Source: Thalassiosira profunda (taxonomy: Eukaryota; Bacillariophyta; Thalassiosirophyceae; Thalassiosirales; Thalassiosiraceae). From it: 19,548 nt of DNA. Of the stretch, positions 6,979-19,548 are shown one piece after another (position 1 is the stretch's first letter; every line of letters starts with the position of its first letter). The stretch lies in NCBI GenBank assembly GCA_036939355.1, contig JALLAP010000706.1, positions 1-19,548 on the forward strand. Direction: 5' to 3'. The notes below the pieces were generated by a model. The model was not told the origin of the DNA, did no database searches, and saw nothing but the letters and a program-made list of their open reading frames with translations. The translations under genes were made by a program, and so were the position numbers.

Positions 6979-8556
6979 ATGAGCGCCCCCCAGTCCTCCC
7001 CCTCGCCCGCCCGGTCGCAGGGCACGCAATCGCTGACCTACAGCATGGACAGCGACCCCGCGCCCTCCTCCTCGGCGCAGCCATCCTCCCCGCGCCGGGC
7101 CTCCGGTTCCGCCCTCCCGCCCGCCTACGAATTCCAGCGGACCGACCACGTCGAGGGCGCCGCGCCCCCGCACCGCGGCTCCTTTGGGGGGGAGACGACC
7201 GAGGACAGCATCGACCAGAGCATGGATCGTTCGGTCGACTTTACCGAGTTTTCGACCACCAGCGGAGGCTACGAGGGGTTGAACGCCCAGCAGCAACAGC
7301 GGCAGGGCGAGATGGGCGCCGACAACGATGACAATTTGGAGGGGTATTACACCGCCCACGACGCGCAGGGCTTTCCTTCGCAGCCGCACCTGTCGCCCGT
7401 CAGCGAGCATCCCGCGGCGAGTGGGGCCGGCAACGGAGACGACGCCACCGCCACGATCCATCGGATGCACAAGAAGCTGTTGCAGCTGCTGAGCTCTCCC
7501 GAATTGTTCCACGACGCGCTGGAGTGGCAGGCGATGCTGGACAGGGGCCTCGATCCCTCGCTTCCGGCGGGGACAAAAATGAACGACGTCTCCGCGTTGA
7601 CCAAAACGTTCGAGACGGAGTTCGAGGAAGACAGCACCTTCAAGGGACTGCAGGACGACGACGAGGAGAAGGCCAAGGTGGAGCACACGGAGGACGAGAC
7701 GTTCGAGTTCAATCCGAACGAGACCAAGGAGGACACAACCAAAGAGGTGGAAGCGAAGGGAGAGGAGGAACCAACGCCAAAGGAGGCGCCGCTGCCCCAC
7801 CAAATCTTCGCCCCCGACGCCGAGGTGGTATTGCCCCAGGCCCTGACGGCCTCGCAGCTCTTCGGGATGGAGCGCACGTCCGGCATCGAACTGGAGGCCG
7901 CCGCGGGCATGACGGGAGTGTGCCAGCTCTTTTTGCGGTGGCTGGCCCTCCTGCCCGAGGGAGATCACGACAACATCGTCGATCCGCCGGGGTTGACGGT
8001 GATGAAGATCGCGGGGGGCGGGTACCGCGTCACCGGGGCGCATCGGGCGGTGTGGCGGTGGATGAACAAGTTTTCTCCGGGGAGTGCCGGCCAAGGAGGC
8101 CCGACGGACTTTGATTTTGGGGATTTGGTCACCATGACCATCATTGACGTGTTCGAGACCGATGCCACGGGAAAATTGCTGAGCTACTGTCCGACGTTCG
8201 ACAATCGGGCCGTGCACAAGACGCCCGAGACGATCGAACGGCTGCGGAAGGGGGCGACGCAGGTGAGGGAGACGATGGAGTACGTGGCCCAGAGTCCGGT
8301 GGGGAAGGGCGCCGTTCGGTATGCGGGGAAGAGCTGGGCTGTGGGCGTCCGCTCCGCGATGGTGGTGGGGCACGTGGTGCGGAATCGGATCCACCACAAG
8401 GCCCAGGAGGGGGCGGGCGAGGGGGGGCAGCTGAACGAATTGTTGGAAAGTCAGATTGCCGAGGACGAGACGACGGAGGGAGGCGACAGCGAGGTGGATT
8501 CCGCGGCGCTTCAGGAGGATCCCACCGCTTCCCCGGCGAGGCGACAACTGGTGTAA
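6979..8556 (+). CDS. Protein with long disordered N-terminus and C-terminal NTF2/SnoaL-like domain
   Basis: This is a single exon of 525 aa with no visible signal peptide or membrane segment. Residues 1-about 150 are rich in Ser, Pro, Gln and Ala and look disordered. Residues about 155-200 may be helical (IHRMHKKLLQLLSS, ALEWQAMLDRG). Residues about 205-280 are strongly acidic (EFEEDSTF, DDDEEKAK, ETKEDTTKEVE). Residues about 313-430 look like an NTF2/SnoaL-type cone-shaped domain: helix GVCQLFLRWLALL, strand GGGYRVTGAHRAVWRWMNKF, then FGDLVTMTIIDVFETDATGKLLSYCPTFDNR with the paired late strands typical of that fold. Such domains serve as enzymes, ligand pockets or protein docking folds, so no reaction can be assigned. 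The rest is helical, then acidic. Codon use is strongly G+C rich, like the SANT gene. The fold call is moderate; the coding status is firm. Confidence 0.78.
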   Translation: MSAPQSSPSPARSQGTQSLTYSMDSDPAPSSSAQPSSPRRASGSALPPAYEFQRTDHVEGAAPPHRGSFGGETTEDSIDQSMDRSVDFTEFSTTSGGYEGLNAQQQQRQGEMGADNDDNLEGYYTAHDAQGFPSQPHLSPVSEHPAASGAGNGDDATATIHRMHKKLLQLLSSPELFHDALEWQAMLDRGLDPSLPAGTKMNDVSALTKTFETEFEEDSTFKGLQDDDEEKAKVEHTEDETFEFNPNETKEDTTKEVEAKGEEEPTPKEAPLPHQIFAPDAEVVLPQALTASQLFGMERTSGIELEAAAGMTGVCQLFLRWLALLPEGDHDNIVDPPGLTVMKIAGGGYRVTGAHRAVWRWMNKFSPGSAGQGGPTDFDFGDLVTMTIIDVFETDATGKLLSYCPTFDNRAVHKTPETIERLRKGATQVRETMEYVAQSPVGKGAVRYAGKSWAVGVRSAMVVGHVVRNRIHHKAQEGAGEGGQLNELLESQIAEDETTEGGDSEVDSAALQEDPTASPARRQLV

Positions 8557-8896
8557 ACTGATCCCGCGAGGCAATCCTGTGTGTTCGGATATTAATTGAA
8601 CACGGGACACTATTTTGACAAAACGTCGTTAGCCGGACTAAGAATACATCATTCACTTTTGTAGCGTTAGACAACCATTCCAGAAGATCAATCTTTCTAA
8701 CCAACTTGCAAATAATATGGTTGAAGGGTGTGGTCGGTATCTATCTGTGTTTGTAGGCCTATTGTAGCTTTTTTTGAGATGCACATCTCATGAAAGAGAC
8801 AAAACACCCTCTCGCGATCTGTGTCCGATCGACTTCAACCACATGATGTTTTCCTGCAGGCTCGCCCCATAATTCCTGCCCGCGTCAGCCAGCACC
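8557..8896. other. Intergenic: 3' flank of the NTF2-like gene and promoter of the secreted hydrolase
   Basis: About 340 nt, visibly richer in A+T than the genes on either side, with no supportable reading frame. A run of seven T (8769-8775) is followed by the dyad TGAGATG-CA-CATCTCA (8775-8790), about 110 nt before the next start codon. The dyad has 7-bp arms and a 2-nt centre, so it is more likely a protein-binding site than a hairpin, if it is functional at all. No exact AATAAA was found. Confidence 0.5.
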
Positions 8897-11800
8897 ATGA
8901 AGCTCCGCGCCGCCCTCCTCCTCGCCGCGGCCCACGCGCACTCCGCGGTGGCCCTGCGCTCCCTCCGCGGCGACGACGCCGCATCCACCTTCGACGACGG
9001 CGCGCCGACCACGAAGCGGTGGATCCTCCAGCGCGTCCTCGGCTTCGATGAGGGCAAGCTCCGCGAGTCCCTGAAGAAGAGCATCGGGTTCGGCGGGAGG
9101 TCCCTCCTGCCGTCGTCCAGCGCCGGGCGCGTGGCCGAGGCCATGGTGGGCCAGCATTCCTCCCAGCGGAACCTCAACCCCTTCTCGGCGACTGATCCGT
9201 GCGCAGCTGCCACGGACAACTGGCCGAAGTCGCTCACATCAGGAGGGAACGCCCCCTGTGGCTACAGGTGAGATTGTTCTCTCTATCATCTACATTTGTA
9301 CAGGTGATCGTTCCTGCCGTCCGCCTTAAAGCTGTGGCTGTGGTCTTTTGTGCACATCATGGCATATTCACCTCATACGCAACACACTACTCTCTCGCAG
9401 CGAGACGTACACCCAGACTGAGGTCAAGAACACCGTCGATACTATTCTCGCGGCCACGGTCAACAGCCCCGGATGCCTTGCAGATGCGGCACCGGGTTAC
9501 GGGGGGTATGGGAGCTGTTTTACGGAAACAAGCAATTGCGCCCCAGATGTCTGGGGTAATGGATCCGGGTGCTGCTTCTGCGGTGCCTGCCTCTTTGGCT
9601 TCATTTGCCTCGCCGAAATCTGTGAGAACCAGTGTTACGAGCAGTCGTTGCAGCCTGATGTCGAAACCCTCGTGCAGCACGGCGTGGAGGTGAGCTATGT
9701 TCTTTGTCTTCATTTTTGGCTGTTCAGTCACATCCTGTACTCATTGCTTTGGCTCGTCATGTCGTGCGGATGAAGGTGCGCAAGCTTTGCGCGAGCTGCG
9801 AAGAAGAGCTTGCCCAGTCGGGATACCCGTTCACCGAGCCGCTCCTCGGATGCGATGCGACTGACTACGCGTACGATGCGCAGGTCTCGGGGTTGCTCGT
9901 CCTGCCGAAAGACGATACTACAGATGCCATCCTCCCGGGGGCAATGCCAGCCACAGTCTGGATGCATCCCACCGTTGTCGAGACATGCGACATTCCCTCG
10001 GCGTTTCGCGTTGATGTAGATAACCCAGGTGCGGCCGACGTGAGTGCGATCATCGCGTTGATGCTCGGAGCTGGCGGTTCCGCGGCCATCGGCGTTGACA
10101 ATGTTGGGTTTGGAAACAGCTATGTGAGTGAAGAATAGCCGTGCCACCTTCTGCTCTATCTACATATCATTACTGACTCGCTTCCCCCGACAACAACGAA
10201 AGGATTACTACAAAGGTTACGTTTCGAAGAAGCAATATCAGACAGCCACCATGCCGCTCTGGCTCAAGACCAAGCGTCTCGTTGCAGAGGAGACGGGCTG
10301 CGCTTCCGAGATCAGCAACGACGTGACCATAAGCGGCTATTCCGAAGGTGGTTACGCGGCTGTGGCGGTTGCCGAGGCGATGGATCTAGCTGGCGCTTCC
10401 ATTACGAAGCTTCAATGTAAGTGAAGGAGGCTGCATTTATGTTTCTTCTCGAGCTTTGTCTGACACCTTTACTCGCTCTTCACCTCAACCTAGCCGGAGC
10501 GGCACCTCACAAATTGTCGTCAGCGTTGCTGACGACCGGATACACCGAAATCGTCGATGGCACCTTTCCAGCTCGGCGCCGCTACTACCTACCTCAGGTG
10601 GGGCAGACGTATTCTTCGACCTACACTGGGCTTGCAAACTTCGGCGAAGGCCAGGATCTCCTCAACGATTCCTGGGAGGTCAGCAGTACTATTTGTACGA
10701 AGCAAGAGGTGATCAACATCACGAAGGATCTGCTCCCGGAAGGATCTGGATCTGGTCCATTGAATGACGTCACTCCTATTGATGCATCGACCGGACTCAC
10801 TGATGCTACAACTCTTGGTATGTACGCGATACTACTTTCCCCTTTCGTCGTACGGATTCTGATTCATTTCTCTTTCTCACGTCCGGGCCCAGATATCTGG
10901 AATCCCGGCATGGTCGCACTTGTGAAAGATGCGATTGCGGTGACTCCAGAGGGAGCTGTCGTAAGACCTTGCAGTGGTAACTACGTTGTTGATCCCTCGT
11001 CGACTGCCTATGAATGGAGTCGACAAGTTGTGCGAGGCCCTGGTGGACAATGATTTGACGGAATACATCCAATCCATTGGCACCAAGTATCCTTATGAGC
11101 TCTGCCACAGCCCCGATGATGACGTACGTTGGAAATGATATGAATCCTTGCTACCTATCTAATTACCATCTCTCACCTCACGCTCTCTACCATAGGTCAT
11201 TGATATTGCGAATGTGTTCGAAGACAGCGACCCAGCGTTTGTGAACGCTTATTATCCAGTTACCGGCGATCACGACGGCGCGGGCCTGCTCTGCATTCAA
11301 AGGGCCGTGACATTCCACGTGAGTGACAGGGAGCTGTTTCAGAATCTCCCTCTTGCTTCTCTCCTCACACTCCACTACATTCTCGTCTTCCATTTCAGAT
11401 CTCGGATGCCTACAACACGTCTTTGGTCAATGCCGCCCCCACCGGCGACTATTGTGCTGCGGTAGCTCCTGATGTACGTCGCCATTTAGTATTCACGTAC
11501 ATTTCGTTGCCGCCAACTCACTGCTCCTGTTACTCAATGTGAACAGCCCACGACCTCTCCATCCCGCTCTCCCACGGGATTGGTGAGCAATCGGGATATC
11601 AATTGAATGTTTTGCTCTCTATGAAAACCGTGCCTAACGTGTACATCTTTGCATCGTCGTCTTTTAGCCTACCTCTGGGCCCACCGAAGCGCCGACCAAA
11701 CCTCCTGTTCTGCCCACTCTCCCTCCCACCTCATCGGTAAGATTCGCTTGCAAGAGACTGTTCTGTCCATAAAGGCTTCCCGTGCTAAATATCTTCTACT

Positions 11801-12448
11801 TTGATGTGATACAGCCCACCTCTGGCCCTTCCAAAGCGCCAACTTCGGCGCCAATGCCGCTTACAGCCGGCCCCACCGTTTCTGTAAGATGCACACGCGT
11901 GGCACCTCGCATCAATTCGAAGCTCACACTAACATGTTACGCAAACACTTGCACAGCCCACTGCCGGACCCACCCAGGCGCCGAGCAAGAGTCCAAGTGC
12001 CCCTCCGACTCTGTCTCCCACCGGGCCACCTCCCGCACCGACCACTAGCCCTACTTCGTCTCCGTCGAAATCACCATCGAAATCGCCGTCTCTTGGGCCC
12101 ACCAAGGCGCCCACGTCCACGCCGACTCCGCCCCCTGGCTCGTCTACGCCCATCTGTAACAATAATGGGGTGTGCGACCCGGGTGAGGACTGTGTAAACT
12201 GCCCCAACGATTGCGCCTCCAAGACGAACGGCAACAACCCAAGGTCGCAGTACTGTTGCAATGGCGACACAACTCCGGATTGTGGCTCCGAAAACTGCAA
12301 TTGCGCATTCGTCCCCGGTCCGACCCCGCCTCCAACTCCATTTCCTACTTCAGAGCCAACGGCGACCTGTAACCCAAAAAATGCACGTTGCAGCAGCGAA
12401 GTGCCTTGCTGCAACGGGGCCTGTAAGAACAATGGCAGGTGCCCCTAG
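8897..12448 (+). CDS. Secreted alpha/beta hydrolase (secretory-lipase-like) with mucin-like linker and C-terminal Cys-rich modules
   Basis: Thirteen exons: 8897-9267, 9401-9689, 9776-10123, 10203-10416, 10494-10817, 10893-10960, 11028-11123, 11196-11318, 11399-11473, 11547-11582, 11668-11736, 11815-11883, 11957-12448. Phases close to 857 aa; exon 3 could start at 9785 instead. Residues 1-19 are a signal peptide. A Cys-rich segment (about 145-235) precedes an alpha/beta-hydrolase fold: strand VSGLLVLP, nucleophile elbow GYSEGG (Ser383), then SGAAPHKLS, an acid loop LCHSPDDDV (likely Asp568) and GDHDGAG (His596). The triad order and the SGAAP step resemble secretory lipases and related esterases; the substrate is unknown. 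Residues 637-about 760 are a Pro/Thr/Ser linker of PTSGPTEAPTKPP type, probably O-glycosylated. Two small Cys modules follow, from Cys761 (CDPGEDCVNCPNDC, YCCNGD) and Cys832 (CCNGACKNNGRC), perhaps for binding or cell-wall anchoring. An extracellular or wall location is inferred. Confidence 0.82.
11547..11956 (+). repeat. Duplicated phase-0 linker exons inside the hydrolase gene
   Basis: Exons 10 (36 nt), 11 (69 nt) and 12 (69 nt) and the start of exon 13 all begin with CCC/CCT-ACX (Pro-Thr) straight after the acceptor AG, and all are bounded by phase-0 introns of 73-85 nt. Exons 11 and 12 have the same length and align codon by codon: PTSGPTEAPTKPP against PTSGPSKAPTSAP. Exon 13 opens PTAGPTQAPSKSP. 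This is the pattern left by tandem duplication of one exon together with its intron. Any number of copies keeps the frame. Confidence 0.75.
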
Positions 12449-12744
12449 ATAGTCCGGTGGATATGCGGGGATTCGCCAACTTGGTGGCAGCTTCAAAGGG
12501 GAAGCTTGCGAAGCCGAGTCCAGTGCATGCACTTTGCCGAAGGGAAGCTGCAGGCACGCAGCAAGTGCAAGTGATCTTATTTGTTTGGGGTTTGAGAAGT
12601 TATGAGATAGAGGAGGTATCTTTCGGACGTCGCATGCAACGAAGACCAAATCTGAATGCCGAAAGTACCATCTTTGTCCAGATAGTCAACTTAATGTCTC
12701 TATGGTAATTCATATCAGAAGTGTTTGGCTTCATTGTACGATAC
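12449..12744. other. Shared 3' flank of two convergent genes
   Basis: About 296 nt separate the stop of the plus-strand hydrolase (12448) from the stop of the minus-strand BEACH gene (12745 when the duplication is collapsed). No coding region is supported. No exact poly(A) hexamer was found on either strand; TTATTTG near 12578 is the nearest A+T-rich patch. The two 3' untranslated regions must be short or overlap. Confidence 0.5.

Positions 12745-19548
<6,804 letters not shown>

Noticed and set aside
6895..8610. Minus-strand open frame of 571 codons opposite the NTF2-like gene
   Set aside because: It is a typical G+C-rich shadow (Leu, His, Arg, Val) with no domain; the plus-strand frame has plausible secondary structure and a start in good context.
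8775..8790. Dyad TGAGATG-CA-CATCTCA as an RNA hairpin or terminator
   Set aside because: A 2-nt loop is too small for a stable hairpin, and such terminators are not expected in a eukaryotic nuclear gene. It is kept only as a note in the intergenic entry.
8957..8968. RSLR right after the hydrolase signal peptide (residues 21-24), resembling the oomycete RxLR host-targeting motif
   Set aside because: A four-residue pattern in an Arg-rich region arises easily by chance, it sits unusually close to the cleavage site, no dEER motif follows, and the protein is a large multi-domain ectoenzyme, not a small effector.

Overview
The window is nuclear DNA from a eukaryote, most likely a stramenopile (heterokont) alga or a close relative. 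Four things point there: compact genes on both strands with short GT-AG introns (67-133 nt in the models below); a secreted enzyme with a Pro/Thr/Ser linker of the repeated PTxGPTxAP type common in heterokonts; a SANT protein carrying the TWPGINKPGG Tudor/PWWP-like module I associate with heterokont chromatin proteins; and a BEACH-WD40 giant protein. The lineage is inferred from protein style only. One N, flanked by an exact 72-nt duplication, shows this is a draft assembly.

Layout, left to right. 2-142 (+) is the last 46 codons of an unidentified gene. 490-2061 (+) is a single-exon nuclear protein with an NLS, a Tudor/PWWP-like module and a C-terminal SANT domain. Tail-to-tail with it, 5313-2284 (-) is a four-exon SNF2-family ATPase with an N-terminal PDZ-like domain, two candidate SUMO-interacting motifs and a Cys-rich module. 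About 780 nt without a supportable gene follow. 6577-6095 (-) is a GNAT acetyltransferase of SSAT-like type whose frame is broken twice within about 45 nt. 6979-8556 (+) is a single-exon protein with a disordered N-terminus and an NTF2/SnoaL-like C-terminal domain. 8897-12448 (+) is a 13-exon secreted alpha/beta hydrolase (secretory-lipase-like) with a mucin-like linker built from duplicated exons and two small Cys-rich C-terminal modules. 19548-12745 (-) is a BEACH/WD40 protein, seven exons visible, with its 5' end outside the window.

Exon models were built by hand from splice consensus, codon phase and conserved motifs. In all three multi-exon genes the phases close exactly: 932 codons plus stop for the SNF2 gene, 857 plus stop for the hydrolase, and 2098 visible plus stop for the BEACH gene once the duplication is collapsed.

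The genes do not form an obvious pathway. Two neighbours (SANT and SNF2) are both chromatin factors with convergent 3' ends, but a functional link is only a guess. The most unusual items are the PDZ/SIM/Cys-module/SNF2 fusion, the exon-duplicated linker of the secreted hydrolase, and the paired indels in the acetyltransferase. The two intronless genes and the first exon of the hydrolase look clearly richer in G+C than the intron-bearing genes.
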